From Maribacter aquimaris (lineage in GTDB: Bacteria > Bacteroidota > Bacteroidia > Flavobacteriales > Flavobacteriaceae), in NCBI RefSeq assembly GCF_014596745.1, contig NZ_JABTCF010000006.1, positions 1 through 64,000 of the forward strand: a stretch of 64,000 bases of DNA, given 5' to 3'. The position numbers and the translations under genes were made by a program. The notes beneath the pieces were generated by a model, which was not told the origin of the DNA, searched no databases, and was given only the letters and a program-made list of their open reading frames with translations. This document shows, piece after piece, positions 54,701 through 63,630 of the stretch (position 1 is its first letter; every line of letters starts with the position of its first letter).

Positions 54701-55963
54701 CGATTCCACTGTTGCAATATCCCGAATTGAAGAGGTCAAAGCCCCTCCCGAACCTATGGCTGCGGGATCAAAATCATTGGCGTTATTTCTAGGCAAGGCA
54801 TTACTGGGGTTATTGAAAAACCCAGCAGGATCACCGTTAGCGATGCCGATTCTTGTTCTTTCCTCCTTCGATTCACCCAAATCCTGAAGCGCCACAACAT
54901 TACGCACATTCAAGGTTTGTTGACTCCTATTGGTAACCCATACTTCCAAACGGGTTATCTGCACCTGACTTTGAATGTACGGGTAATTGGCTAAGGCTCC
55001 ATCATAAGCATCCCTAAAATATTGACCTAGGAAAAAGTGCCTGTCCTCATCATAATCCAAGGCGGTAAGTGAAAATTCGTTGATTGTACCTCCACCCTGG
55101 GCAACCACCGTATTATTTTGGGATTGTTGTTCCGAGAATACCGCTGTGACCTTGGTCTTGCCGAATTGTAATTGGGTCTTTACCCCGAACAGGCTTTGTG
55201 CACCCGTGATCAAGGAACTATTAAGCGGCATATTTACGTTACCCACTTCTATTTTCTGAAGAATATCATCCTCTGTCGGTGTATAGTCCAGTTTTACAAT
55301 ATTCTGGAAATCGAAAGTGGCTTCGGTGTCATAATTGGCCGTAACCTGAAGTCGTTCACCAATTTTACCCAACATACTCAAACTAATACGTTGATCAAAA
55401 TCAAAAGATAGATTGGTACGGTTTCTTGGGGAAAGTGAAGGATTATCGTTTTTTTGCCAAATCACCCCTAAATCCATCGCAACAGAACCTTGGGGAATCA
55501 CTTCGATGGTATTACCCCCAAAAACAGATTCGAAAAAGTTGTTATTGACATAGAAATTTGGCAATAGATTCTTTCTAGCATCCTCACTCCCTTCCTTCTT
55601 TCCGGAATAAGCATCATGTTTCTCCTTAAAATAATCCTTGATACCTTCTTTACGAACAAGTTCATAATACTGGTCTGGTGTAAGGATAATAGGATAGCCA
55701 ATATTGAAGTCACCTACCTTCTCGGAATAGATATACCTATCAAGATTGGGATCATAATTATATTTGGAAATAATGCTCTCCGGATTATCCATTTTTAACC
55801 TTCCTAAGGAAAAACCGGTTTTCACAGAGTCTTGCACTTGCTCAGTATCACTATCGCCCTCAGTATCTTGTGCGTAGGATTCCTCAATGCACCCGAGTAA
55901 AAAAGCGTATAGGAATATAAGCTTAAATGAAAATTTAAGAATTTTTTTTGCCCCTTTTTTCAA
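48767..55963 (-). CDS. sprA: SprA, outer-membrane translocon of the type IX secretion system
   Basis: This 2398-aa protein is close to the length of F. johnsoniae SprA (about 2400 aa). After a signal peptide (hydrophobic 9-24, cleavage after SYAQ) comes an SprA N-terminal segment with IIPQGSVAMDLGV-like text (VIPQGSVAMDLGVIWQ), many alternating strands throughout, and a C-terminal strand ending TINTGFTIKYNFGN. SprA forms the giant beta-barrel pore through which type IX substrates, including gliding adhesins, leave the cell. The gene starts 5 bp after ruvA on the same strand and is followed by gcvH, an order conserved in flavobacteria. Its presence shows the two PorP/SprF genes and the Calx-beta adhesin in this window have a secretion machine to work with. 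Confidence 0.95.
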   Translation of the reverse strand: MKKGAKKILKFSFKLIFLYAFLLGCIEESYAQDTEGDSDTEQVQDSVKTGFSLGRLKMDNPESIISKYNYDPNLDRYIYSEKVGDFNIGYPIILTPDQYYELVRKEGIKDYFKEKHDAYSGKKEGSEDARKNLLPNFYVNNNFFESVFGGNTIEVIPQGSVAMDLGVIWQKNDNPSLSPRNRTNLSFDFDQRISLSMLGKIGERLQVTANYDTEATFDFQNIVKLDYTPTEDDILQKIEVGNVNMPLNSSLITGAQSLFGVKTQLQFGKTKVTAVFSEQQSQNNTVVAQGGGTINEFSLTALDYDEDRHFFLGQYFRDAYDGALANYPYIQSQVQITRLEVWVTNRSQQTLNVRNVVALQDLGESKEERTRIGIANGDPAGFFNNPSNALPRNNANDFDPAAIGSGGALTSSIRDIATVESGFNIPGYQVNQGFDYAILENARKLEVDRDYQFNTQLGYISLNQRLSNDEVLAVAYQYTYNGEVYQVGEFANGGLDATTVSGGVNPVVNNNTLVLKLLKSNITNITDPIWDLMMKNIYATGAYRLSEDDFKMNILYSDPTPRNYISPVAEGPGSGWPDETSADGPLEERILLEVFNFDRLNAYKDVQPGGDGFFDFVSGLTVDTQNGRIIFTKVEPFGEFLYNQLGGGGNYDNETTYNENQGKYVFREMYELTQAAALQDPVKNKFLIKGTYKSEGSNGISIGAFNVPQGSVTVTAGGRTLREGVDYTVNYQAGTVQILDPSLEASDTPINISVENNAVFGQQTRRFTGINVEHQVNNNFILGATLLNLNERPLTQKSNYGVEPVNNTIFGLNGNFSTEVPFLTRLANKLPNIDTDVPSNLSVRGEVAWLKPNSPKNADFEGETTTYLDDFEGAQALIDIRSSLGWSLASTPLEFAPGGVLSGSSPEDPANLINGYGRAKMAWYTIDPIFYTNQRPSSVSDNDVSTNATRRVFVDEVFPQTDIAQGQTTVQSTLDLVYYPNIKGPYNANSDFETENPDDKWAGIMRSLSSTDFEQSNVEFVQFWVLDPYVDGIATDPGELVINLGNISEDILKDGRKQYENGLPVDDDGLIYKPSWGVVPATQALVYAFDANESNRVLQDVGFDGLDDSAEADIYGPGEDPALDNYEYYLNREGSILERYLNFNNPQGNSPVQVTDTNRGSTTLPDVEDVDRDLTMNTVNSYYEYRIPIKPNTSIDDKYVTDINEGLTPDLPNGNQLNSRWIQYKIPLSDFTDAIGGITDFRSISFMRMYLTGFSSDVVLRFATLDLVRGDWRTYTKTLQDELIDSDPSDDGTIVDVNTVNIEENSSRSPIPYVLPPGVEREQLNNNNTIIRQNEQSLSFKVENLQSEDSRGVFKSLNIDIRQYEKLKMYMHAEKIGDGDYSDDDTPLVGFLRIGTDLSENYYQIELPLQFTPFGASFDEDVWPDSNEMEVILSDLNKVKSLRIANIGDVPLDELQFYEIEGSEAVAVDEFASRTLGKLRIGIKGNPSLGSIRNMMVGVKNIDDLPARGEVWFNELRLAGLDNDGGWAAIASVDANIADFANVSATGSKSTSGFGSIDQTPNERSREDAVSYDLVTNVNVGQLLPEKWGVQIPFNYGISEEIITPEFDPVYDDLKLEDRIAAATTEEAADKILEQAEDYTKRTSINLIGVRKDRGEDADANFYDIENFTFNYSYNETEHRDYEIANMQDQSVVTGFVYNHSFKPVEVAPFAKKDSLFTGAYWQWLKDLNFNLLPASVSVNSNINRQFNQQKFRNVFEEGVEALDLPFLQQRNYMFNWQYAINYSLSKSLSLNLTASNNNIVRNYYTEEGNPDSEINQALGLWDGFWDLGEPNRHSQQMQLNYQLPFNKIPALDFISAQYSYTSNFDWQRGGDALAEVASESLGYETTINTVQNASTHNISATLAMQKFYDLIGLKKRDGKGITNQGPVRRDKAGNVASDTKGPKQKTGALFNTAVDILTMVKRLNINYNENSGTVLPGYTQSVGFIGTARPTIGFVFGSQSDVRYEAARNGWLTNFADFNEQFIKRTNKQLNVTATAQPLKDLTIDLSADRQYTSSYQENFEVSDLGNGVYEYINQLGNEYGNFSISTMMIGTAFSKSDEFSSELFETFKQNRITIANRLVSDRGELPGTLDEDGFPQRYGKTQQEVLLPAFFAAYTGQDVNRVNLDAFRQIPIPNWNIKFTGLMRNKWFKKKFKRFSLSHGYRASYSINSFQTNLEKQNTEFDAETGDRLPDLILNNLVLTDQFNPLVRVDFEMKNSVSVLAEIRTDRALSLSFDNNLMTEINGKEYTVGLGYRIKDVKFVTNVGGNKTRLKGDLNLKTDVTLRDNITIIRNLDIDNNQITSGQNLFSLKFTADYALSKSLNALFFYDHSFSKFAVSTAFPQTTINTGFTIKYNFGN

Positions 55964-55968
55964 ACTTA

Positions 55969-56550
55969 TTACAAATTTTTAAGCGCCAGTTTAATAATGT
56001 TCTCTACGCTTAGTGCAGGTTCTTGGCTTACTACCTTGTCAACAACCTTTTCAGCTTGTCTTCGGACAAATCCTAGAACCTCTAAAGCAGATAACGCTTC
56101 TTCTTTATTTGTATTGTTTGAACTGATGGAAACTTCGTCAATATCGTACACCTTTAAAATCTTATCCCTAAGATCAAGAATAACCCTTTGGGCCGTTTTA
56201 GCCCCAATACCCTTGATACCCTGAATCGTTGCAACGTCACCATTGGCGATTGCATCCCTGATCTGGGCAGGTGACAAGGAGGAAAGCATGGTTCTGGCCG
56301 TACTCGCCCCAATCCCGGAAACCGATAACAGCAACCTGAAAATCTCCCGTTCCGATTTCTCGGCAAAACCAAAAAGTGTATGGGCATCTTCCCGAACCTG
56401 CAAATGGGTAAACAGGTTGATGTTTTCCTGATCCTTTATATGCGAAAAGGTATTCAAGGATATGTTCACAAAATACCCTACCCCCGCACATTCGATAATA
56501 ACATGGGTTGGATTCTTTTCAACTAATTTTCCATTAAGGTGGTGTATCAT
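55969..56550 (-). CDS. ruvA: Holliday junction branch-migration protein RuvA
   Basis: From ATG 56550 the protein is 193 aa: domain I (MIHHLNGKLVEKNPTHVIIEC), helix-hairpin-helix domain II (LLSVSGIGASTARTMLS and IQGIKGIGAKTAQRVILDL) and a short domain III that contacts RuvB. It forms tetramers on four-way junctions. ruvB lies at 62505-63527, not adjacent. Start at 56595 would add 15 residues without family support. Confidence 0.95.
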   Translation of the reverse strand: MIHHLNGKLVEKNPTHVIIECAGVGYFVNISLNTFSHIKDQENINLFTHLQVREDAHTLFGFAEKSEREIFRLLLSVSGIGASTARTMLSSLSPAQIRDAIANGDVATIQGIKGIGAKTAQRVILDLRDKILKVYDIDEVSISSNNTNKEEALSALEVLGFVRRQAEKVVDKVVSQEPALSVENIIKLALKNL

Positions 56551-56715
56551 GGGGAATAATATTTCAAATTCAAATAGTCTTGGCAAGTGCCCCAATGGGT
56601 TGATTGCAGTTTAATACGTCAATGTGTTCCAAAACCCAAAGGTATAGATTTTCACTTCGATAATCGCTTACACGACCTCGCCCTATACCCCAAGACATTA
56701 TGCCTTCATTTTTTA

Positions 56716-59013
56716 TTAATCCCTCTTAAAGCGCTTGCGTTTTTCCCTTTCCTGGGCATCGATAACGGCTACCGCCGTCATATTCACCATTTCATCGACA
56801 TCGGCCCCTAATTGCAATACATGTACCGGTTTATTAAGTCCTAACATGATAGGCCCTATGGAATCGGCCCCATTGAGCTCTTTCAATAACTTATACGTAA
56901 TATTGGCCGAGTCCAAATTTGGGAATATCAAGGTATTGACCTTCTTGCCTGCCAACTTTGAAAATGGGAATTGGCTTTGGTGCAATTCCATATTCAACGC
57001 AAAATCTGTTTGGATTTCACCGTCAATCACCAATTTAGGATAATTTTTATGTAAAATCTTTACCGCTTCGGTTACCTTTTTCGCATTTGGATGTGATGAA
57101 GACCCAAAATTGGCATAGGACAACATGGCCATGATAGGTTCAAAACCAAAGGCTTTTGCCAAATTTGAGGTCATAACGGCAATCTCAGCAAGGACCTCCG
57201 CCGAAGGATCGATATTAATTGATGTATCAGCCAAGAACAATGGCCCTCGTTCTGTATTCATTATATTCACTGTGGCCGCGCGCCGCACCCCCTTAGTCCT
57301 TCCGATTACCTCAAAAATGGGTTTAATAACCGTTGGATATGCCCTTGAATAACCTGAAATCATTCCATCGGCATCACCCTCATTTACCATCATGGCCGCA
57401 TAATAATTACGTTCCCTCATATTGGTCTTTGCCCCATACAAAGTCAATCCATGCCTTTGGGTCGCTTCCCAATGTTTTTTGGCGTAACGTTCCCTTGTCT
57501 TTAACGAGTCCTCCGATTTCGGGTCAATAATCTTGACATCGGCATTGAACCCTATTTCCTTCTTCAATTCCCTGATCACCTCTTCCTCACCCAATAAAAT
57601 CGGTATAGCGATACCCTCCTCATAAACAATCTGTGCTGTTTTTAGGACATCCAAATGGTTGGCTTCGGCAAATACGATCTTTTTAGGGTTTATTTTTGCC
57701 CTTTCATGCAGCAAGCGTACCACTTTATTGTCACTTCCGGAGCGTCTTAATAATTTTTCCTTGTATTTTGCCCAATCCTGAATAGGCTCTTTGGCCACCC
57801 CACTTTCCATGGCCGCCTTAGCTATTGCCGGCGGAATCTCGGAAATCAACCTAGGATCAAAAGGCTTGGGAATAATATAATCCTTGCCAAAAGTCAGCCT
57901 GGTCTCCGAATAGGCAATATTCACTTGTTCGGGCACTGTTTGTTTTGTCAATTCCGCTAAGGCGACCACAGCCGCCATTTTCATTTCCTCATTGATCTTG
58001 GTAGCCCTTACATCGAGTGCCCCCCTAAATATAAAAGGAAAGCCCAGTACATTATTCACTTGGTTAGGATGGTCCGATCTACCCGTAGCCATTATGATAT
58101 CCTTTCTGGTTTTTATGGCCAATTCGTACGAGATCTCTGGATCTGGGTTGGCCAAAGCAAAAACAATGGGATTCTTGGCCATGCTTTTCAGCATTTTGGG
58201 AGTAACTATATCTGCAATGGACAGTCCGATGAACACATCAGCGTCTTTCATGGCCTCGGCCAAGGTCTCTATTTTTCTTTCAGTCGCGAATTCGAGCTTC
58301 TCAGGGGTAATGTTCTCCCTGTTTTTATGAATTACGCCTTTACTATCGCACATTACAATATTTTCGGCCTTAGCCCCAAAGGCCTTGTACAATCTAGTAC
58401 AGGAAATTGCCGCTGCCCCAGCGCCACTGATTACAATGCGCGCATCCTCGATCTTCTTATTGGTAACCGTCAAGGCATTCAATAAGGCTGCGGAAGAAAT
58501 AATGGCCGTTCCATGTTGATCATCATGCATTACGGGAATATCCAATTCCTCCTTTAATCTTCTTTCTATCTCAAAAGCCTCGGGTGCTTTTATATCCTCA
58601 AGGTTTATACCACCAAAGGTTGGTGCAATGATCTTTACCGTTTCAACGAATTTGTCAACATCGGTCGTATCCAGTTCAATATCGATTGCATCTATATCAG
58701 CAAAAATCTTAAACAAAAGACTTTTACCTTCCATTACCGGTTTGGAGGCTTCCGGTCCTATATTTCCCAACCCCAAAACTGCCGTTCCGTTGGTTATGAT
58801 GGCCACCAGATTCCCCTTGGAGGTGTATTTGTATACATCATCTACATTTTTTGCTATCTCTAAGCATGGTTCTGCTACCCCAGGGGAGTATGCCAATCCC
58901 AAATCGCGTTGGGTGGAGTAGCTTTTTGAAGGTACTATCTTAATTTTTCCAGGTTGGGGTTTCGCATGATAAATCAATGCTTCACTTCTTAACTTCTTGT
59001 CGCGCATAGTCAT
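56716..59013 (-). CDS. maeB: NADP-dependent malic enzyme with phosphotransacetylase-like domain
   Basis: This 765-aa enzyme converts malate to pyruvate and CO2 with NADPH formation. The N-terminal malic domain (about 15-150; YSPGVAEPC, the PGVAEP metal/substrate region, and MHDDQHGTAIIS) and the NAD(P)-binding domain (about 165-400; VISGAGAAAIS) precede a phosphotransacetylase-like C-terminal half (about 430-765; GLTLYGAKTNMRERNYYAAMM and SYANFGSSSHP), which is regulatory in MaeB. It is complete. It precedes ruvA on the same strand with a 165-bp gap. Confidence 0.94.
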   Translation of the reverse strand: MTMRDKKLRSEALIYHAKPQPGKIKIVPSKSYSTQRDLGLAYSPGVAEPCLEIAKNVDDVYKYTSKGNLVAIITNGTAVLGLGNIGPEASKPVMEGKSLLFKIFADIDAIDIELDTTDVDKFVETVKIIAPTFGGINLEDIKAPEAFEIERRLKEELDIPVMHDDQHGTAIISSAALLNALTVTNKKIEDARIVISGAGAAAISCTRLYKAFGAKAENIVMCDSKGVIHKNRENITPEKLEFATERKIETLAEAMKDADVFIGLSIADIVTPKMLKSMAKNPIVFALANPDPEISYELAIKTRKDIIMATGRSDHPNQVNNVLGFPFIFRGALDVRATKINEEMKMAAVVALAELTKQTVPEQVNIAYSETRLTFGKDYIIPKPFDPRLISEIPPAIAKAAMESGVAKEPIQDWAKYKEKLLRRSGSDNKVVRLLHERAKINPKKIVFAEANHLDVLKTAQIVYEEGIAIPILLGEEEVIRELKKEIGFNADVKIIDPKSEDSLKTRERYAKKHWEATQRHGLTLYGAKTNMRERNYYAAMMVNEGDADGMISGYSRAYPTVIKPIFEVIGRTKGVRRAATVNIMNTERGPLFLADTSINIDPSAEVLAEIAVMTSNLAKAFGFEPIMAMLSYANFGSSSHPNAKKVTEAVKILHKNYPKLVIDGEIQTDFALNMELHQSQFPFSKLAGKKVNTLIFPNLDSANITYKLLKELNGADSIGPIMLGLNKPVHVLQLGADVDEMVNMTAVAVIDAQEREKRKRFKRD

Positions 59014-59167
59014 AAATTGTATGTCAAATTTAGGGGTAATCTTTGAAAAAAATAAGTTCCAAGTACAAATATTACCGATATAACTACATAATAGACCCTA
59101 TGTGCCTATGACATAATTATCCATGGACAATTTGAAGCATTCGTCCTTAACCACAATATGAATATTA

Positions 59168-60496
59168 TTATTGAGCTTTCTTCCCTATTTCCTCCTTGGA
59201 AACGTTCAACCGCAAGGTGAAGGCCGCGGCGATAATGAAAAAGACTCCGGCAAACAACATGGCATTTACCGCGTTGGCCCCTAAAATATTTTTGAAAATA
59301 GGTCCGAAAGTCAAGGTTTCAATCCCCATGGGGATTACAATCATCATATTCAGGATACCCATATAAACACCGCGTCGTTCCTGGGGCACGATTTTGGAAA
59401 CCATAGTATAGGGAATCCCCATCATTGCCGCCCAACCTATACCGAATAAGACCATGGGAATCAACACATAGATCGGATCACTTATGTACGGTATGGACAA
59501 CAGGGCCAATCCCGTACCCAATAAACTGGCCGCATAAATTTTCTTTCCCCCGTATTTCAAGGTGAGCGGAACAAGCATCAAGGCCACTACGATTGTTGCT
59601 ATATTATAGGTGGTACTCATTTTAGCCGCCTGTGCAGCAGCTTCTGAAAGATCATAGCCCATAGTTGTCCTGAACAAGGGCGTTATGAATTGCCAGTACA
59701 CAAAAAGGGCATACCATTGAAAAAGGTACACAACGGATAATTTCCACATAAAAGGAGGCATCTCTTTCACTGCCTTGGAAATCTCAACAAATGGCATTTT
59801 AAAACGTTCAGCGAAAGGCAAGCCCTTATGCGCCTTAATATCTGCAAGCTCTTCTTCGGAGGGTGGAATTTCAGGGGTTTTCAATACCGACCATAAAATG
59901 GTGCCCACAGATAGTACCGATCCAATGAAGAACGAATAATACAACCATTTTGGTATCGATCCAACCACTTCCGAAGCGGCATCCCCTCCGAACCAATCCT
60001 GAAACAAAAAGATAGAGGCATTCGCCAGTACAATCCCGGCCCCTACGAATAGACTCTGCATTTGATACCCCAAACTCAACTGTTTCTCTGGTAATTTATC
60101 ACCAACAAACGCCCGATAAGGTTCCATGGCCATATTATTGCCTACATCCAAAATCCAAAGTAACCCTACGGCAAACCATAACGCCGGACTCAAGGGAAAT
60201 GCAAACAGACATATACTTCCAATGATGGCACCTATAAGGAAAAAAGGTTTTCTTCTGCCCCAACGCAGCGACCAGGTCTTATCCGAAATTGCACCGATAA
60301 TAGGTTGTACGACCAAACCTGTAACCGGACCGGCAATATTCAAAATAGGCAACATATCCTCAGGAGCCCCTAGAAAAAGAAATACGGGATTGATCGCTGT
60401 TTGTTGCAGTCCAAAGCTGAACTGGATTCCCAAGAATCCTACATTCATATTGAAAATCTGCCAAAAACCCAGGTTTGGTTTTTTTATAAGGGCCAT
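59168..60496 (-). CDS. MFS transporter, SLC45-like (sugar) family
   Basis: This 442-aa protein has twelve hydrophobic helices. The opening WQIFNMNVGFLGIQFSFGLQ and the loop DKTWSLRWGRRKPFFLIGA after helix 2 are typical of the MFS group of glycoside/SLC45-type transporters that take up maltose, sucrose or related oligosaccharides with protons. The second half carries the matching loop PQERRGVYMGILNM. No glycan genes adjoin it, so the substrate is open. Confidence 0.85.
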   Translation of the reverse strand: MALIKKPNLGFWQIFNMNVGFLGIQFSFGLQQTAINPVFLFLGAPEDMLPILNIAGPVTGLVVQPIIGAISDKTWSLRWGRRKPFFLIGAIIGSICLFAFPLSPALWFAVGLLWILDVGNNMAMEPYRAFVGDKLPEKQLSLGYQMQSLFVGAGIVLANASIFLFQDWFGGDAASEVVGSIPKWLYYSFFIGSVLSVGTILWSVLKTPEIPPSEEELADIKAHKGLPFAERFKMPFVEISKAVKEMPPFMWKLSVVYLFQWYALFVYWQFITPLFRTTMGYDLSEAAAQAAKMSTTYNIATIVVALMLVPLTLKYGGKKIYAASLLGTGLALLSIPYISDPIYVLIPMVLFGIGWAAMMGIPYTMVSKIVPQERRGVYMGILNMMIVIPMGIETLTFGPIFKNILGANAVNAMLFAGVFFIIAAAFTLRLNVSKEEIGKKAQ

Positions 60497-60618
60497 GTTT
60501 TTTTTGTGGTTTGGTGGTTAATCTACCCAACAAGATACCATTTTATGCTCGACCATAAAGAAAACTCCAATATAAAGCCAGAAGCAGGGCCACTTCAAAC
60601 GTTTGCGTGTGGAAAAGT

Positions 60619-61539
60619 TTATTTTAAAAACCGAATATTCCGTTTTAATCCCGAAAATTTGGTTCGTTTTACCGCGGATTTTTTAAAGATCGTATTAAAG
60701 ACCTCTTGGGTTATCTCTTCCCAATCTTTTTTATCGTTTGACAACAAATCAGGATGGGGGTTGAATAGGGGTTCGTTGTGCGATTTTGAAAACCGGTTCC
60801 ACGGACAAACATCCTGACAAACATCACAGCCGAACATCCAATCATCAAACTGACCATGGAATTGGGCAGGGATTTCGTTCTTCAATTCAATTGTAAAATA
60901 GGAAATACATTTGCTACCGTCAACCACGCTGGGCTCAACGATCGCCTGTGTGGGACAGGCATCGATACATGCTGTACAAGATCCACAATGGTCGGTGACC
61001 GGATGATCATAGTCCAATTCAAGATCTACGATCAATTCCGCGATAAAATAAAACGAACCGACTTGTTGGGTCAATAGATTACTATGTTTCCCAATCCACC
61101 CCAAGCCACTTTTGGCAGCCCAAGCCTTATCCAGGACAGGGGCTGAATCTACAAAGGCACGCCCATTGACCTCTCCTATTTCCGCAGTGATAAATTCCTG
61201 CAACTGTCTTAGTTTTGATTTTATGATGTGATGATAATCCTGTCCGTAGGCATATTTTGATACCTTATAAGTACCTTCTTTTTGTTTGTCTTCCGGATAG
61301 TAATTCAACAATAAGGAAATAACCGATTTTGAGCCCTCGACCAATTTGGTAGGGTCTAATCGTTTGTCGAAATGGTTCTCCATATACTGCATTTCCCCAT
61401 GCATATTTTGATTCAACCATTTTTCCAACCTAGGGGCTTCCTCTTCCAAAAAGGCTGCCTTGGAAATACCGCACGACAAAAAACCGAGGCGTTCGGCTTC
61501 GGTTTTAATCAAGGAAGTATATGACGTTTTAGTGCTCAA
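60619..61539 (-). CDS. queG: Epoxyqueuosine reductase QueG
   Basis: This 306-aa enzyme uses cobalamin and two [4Fe-4S] clusters to reduce epoxyqueuosine in tRNA to queuosine, the last step of that pathway. The cluster cysteines are in [16 protein letters not shown] and [10 protein letters not shown]; the family segments [10 protein letters not shown] and [11 protein letters not shown] are present. It starts at TTG (61539). The first 60 bp of the gene are duplicated, in decayed form, after the ruvB stop codon at 62447-62510, so an insertion has separated it from ruvB. Confidence 0.93.
   Translation of the reverse strand: MSTKTSYTSLIKTEAERLGFLSCGISKAAFLEEEAPRLEKWLNQNMHGEMQYMENHFDKRLDPTKLVEGSKSVISLLLNYYPEDKQKEGTYKVSKYAYGQDYHHIIKSKLRQLQEFITAEIGEVNGRAFVDSAPVLDKAWAAKSGLGWIGKHSNLLTQQVGSFYFIAELIVDLELDYDHPVTDHCGSCTACIDACPTQAIVEPSVVDGSKCISYFTIELKNEIPAQFHGQFDDWMFGCDVCQDVCPWNRFSKSHNEPLFNPHPDLLSNDKKDWEEITQEVFNTIFKKSAVKRTKFSGLKRNIRFLK
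61477..61539. repeat. Direct repeat at the queG start (paired with 62447-62510)
   Basis: This block is the 5' end of queG, containing AACCGAGGCGTTC and CTTCGGTTTT. It matches 62447-62510 in the same orientation, with the first 28 bases nearly identical and the rest diverged. Confidence 0.8.
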
Positions 61540-61735
61540 GATTAGTTCGGCAAAGCTAAAGAAAAAACAGAGGTCTCCTATATACCACTACCCGATCTTC
61601 AAAAAAGGCAACTCCGTTTGTATTCTCTTACTTGTAATTTACACAAGATTTAACCTATGTTATACATATATACAACAAGATCACTATTAAATTTAATATT
61701 TTCATGAAATTCATAACAAATCAAACTTTAAACCC

Positions 61736-62425
61736 ATGAAAATTATTTTAAGAATTATATTATGTTTTTTTGCTGGAAGTGCATTGATGCTAACAGGATG
61801 TTCCAAAGATGGGGAAGTGGGTCCCATTGGCCCACAAGGACCACAGGGTGAACAAGGCATTCAGGGCATTGAAGGGGAACAAGGAATCAAGGGGGATACC
61901 GGAAATGCCAATGTAACCCATTATGATTTCATCGTTGCAAACACAGATTGGTCCGAGAACCTTCACTTTGGGGCAAACAATGAATATCGCTATTATACTG
62001 TTCCCGCAGATAGTGTCGGAGGGGTAGGCTTATACACTTTTTATGAAGAGGGAAATGCAATTTTGGCTTATGCCACGCCTATTTATGCTTCAGAATCAGG
62101 AATGGGTACTGCGACAAACATGGCAAAACTATTACCCTATACAGGAATGGTTTCGACGTCATTGGATAAATTTGGCCTATTGATTGACCTGCAGGTTAAC
62201 GGTAATCGACTTTTATTGGCAAAAACGATCAATGGTTATGAGCCTGACCGAATTCCAGATGAAGAGGTACCGACCACTATCAAGTTCAGGATCGTACTCA
62301 TCGAATCTTCCAATGGAATAACAGGAACAACCGGTAAGGCAAACCTTTTAGACAACCTGAAAGAATCTGGTGTGGAGATAAGCAATTATAATGAAGTGAT
62401 GAATTATTTTAGCCTATCCCATTGA
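61736..62425 (+). CDS. Collagen-like lipoprotein
   Basis: This 229-aa protein has a lipoprotein signal peptide (lipobox MLTGC, Cys22) followed by an uninterrupted Gly-X-Y stretch with glycine every third residue from Gly26 to Gly56 (11 triplets, GPIGPQGPQGEQGIQG and so on). The remaining 170 residues form an unrecognised domain (VTHYDFIVANTDWSEN, then YYTVPADSVGG, and KFRIVLIESSNGITG). Collagen-like triple helices on bacterial surfaces mediate binding or act as stalks. The gene interrupts the ruvB-queG order, runs against both neighbours, and is bracketed by the duplicated queG start, so it is an insertion. Confidence 0.8.
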   Translation: MKIILRIILCFFAGSALMLTGCSKDGEVGPIGPQGPQGEQGIQGIEGEQGIKGDTGNANVTHYDFIVANTDWSENLHFGANNEYRYYTVPADSVGGVGLYTFYEEGNAILAYATPIYASESGMGTATNMAKLLPYTGMVSTSLDKFGLLIDLQVNGNRLLLAKTINGYEPDRIPDEEVPTTIKFRIVLIESSNGITGTTGKANLLDNLKESGVEISNYNEVMNYFSLSH

Positions 62426-62446
62426 ATCCTTAATAGTGTATCAATA

Positions 62447-62510
62447 AAAAAACCGAGGCGTTCTGCTTCGGTTTTGATCAATGGCATATAGGTTGATATC
62501 AAGCTCAAAA
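62447..62510. repeat. Vestigial copy of the queG 5' end, probable terminator
   Basis: On the minus strand, a TTG overlapping the ruvB stop (TTTTGAGC) opens a frame ending [10 protein letters not shown], matching the first 20 or so residues of QueG. It is thus the original queG start. The AAACCGA/TCGGTTT inverted pair (62450-62474) followed by TTTTGAT can also end transcription of the collagen-like gene 25 bp upstream. Confidence 0.75.
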
Positions 62511-63527
62511 GAGTCCTGGTTGCGTACCTCCCTTGATTCTCCCTAGGTGTTTATAGGCCAATTCGGTAACTTCGCGCCCTCTAGGAGTTCGCATGATAAA
62601 TCCTTGTTGAATCAGAAAAGGCTCGTACACTTCCTCAATGGTCTCTGAACTTTCCGAAACCGCGGTAGCGATTGTGGATATTCCAACCGGCCCTCCTTTG
62701 AATTTATCGATAATGGTTGTCAGGATTTTGTTATCCATTTCATCCAGACCATGGGCATCGACATTCAAGGCTTTTAAACTGTATTTCGATATTTCCATAT
62801 CGATACTACCATTCCCCTTGATTTGGGCAAAATCGCGAACCCTTCGCAAAAGCGCATTGCAAATTCGGGGTGTTCCCCTACTACGGCCTGCGATTTCAAT
62901 GGCAGCATCCTGGGTAATGGGTACTTTCAATATTTCCGCACTCCGTTCCACGATAGTCGATAACAATTCAGTGGAATAATATTGCAGTCGACTCTGTATA
63001 CCGAAACGTGCCCGCATGGGTGAGGTTAATAGGCCCGACCGGGTCGTTGCCCCGATCAGGGTAAAAGGATTTAAATTGATCTGGACAGACCGGGCATTGG
63101 GACCTGTCTCTATCATAATATCTATTTTATAGTCCTCCATTGCAGAATAAAGATATTCCTCAACTATCGGACTCAACCTATGGATCTCATCAATAAAAAG
63201 CACATCCCTTTCCTCTAGATTGGTCAAAAGACCCGCTAAATCCCCTGGTTTATCCAATACTGGACCTGAAGTGATTTTTATACCTACCCCCAACTCATTG
63301 GCGAGTATATGGGCCAAGGTTGTTTTCCCCAATCCCGGAGGACCATGGAACAAAGTATGGTCGAGGGCCTCATTCCTCTGGTTAGCAGCCTCTACAAAAA
63401 CCTTCAAATTTTCAAGCACTTGATCCTGCCCTGCAAAGTCATTAAAAGTTACGGGGCGCAATGCTCTTTCCAAATCAATTTCCTCAGGCGAAAAATTGCC
63501 TGTGGTGGGATCTAAATACTCATTCAT
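62505..63527 (-). CDS. ruvB: Holliday junction DNA helicase RuvB
   Basis: This 340-aa AAA+ motor drives branch migration with RuvA. Walker A (GPPGLGKTT, 62-70), Walker B DEIH (113-116), sensor 1 region ([10 protein letters not shown]) and the arginine-finger segment are intact, and the winged-helix C-terminus ([22 protein letters not shown]) is complete. The stop codon overlaps the vestigial queG start, indicating former co-translation. Confidence 0.96.
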   Translation of the reverse strand: MNEYLDPTTGNFSPEEIDLERALRPVTFNDFAGQDQVLENLKVFVEAANQRNEALDHTLFHGPPGLGKTTLAHILANELGVGIKITSGPVLDKPGDLAGLLTNLEERDVLFIDEIHRLSPIVEEYLYSAMEDYKIDIMIETGPNARSVQINLNPFTLIGATTRSGLLTSPMRARFGIQSRLQYYSTELLSTIVERSAEILKVPITQDAAIEIAGRSRGTPRICNALLRRVRDFAQIKGNGSIDMEISKYSLKALNVDAHGLDEMDNKILTTIIDKFKGGPVGISTIATAVSESSETIEEVYEPFLIQQGFIMRTPRGREVTELAYKHLGRIKGGTQPGLF

Positions 63528-63630
63528 ATACGAACAAAGATAGTGAAAATCAAATGTTAAAATTCACTTGTAGCGTACCAACTATATCGTTATTGTTCTT
63601 TATCTTGTAGCATTCATGATAATTGTCATC

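Noticed and set aside
56154-56491. Two minus-strand frames of 77 and 84 aa
   Set aside because: Shadows within ruvA, whose helix-hairpin-helix motifs are intact in the annotated frame.
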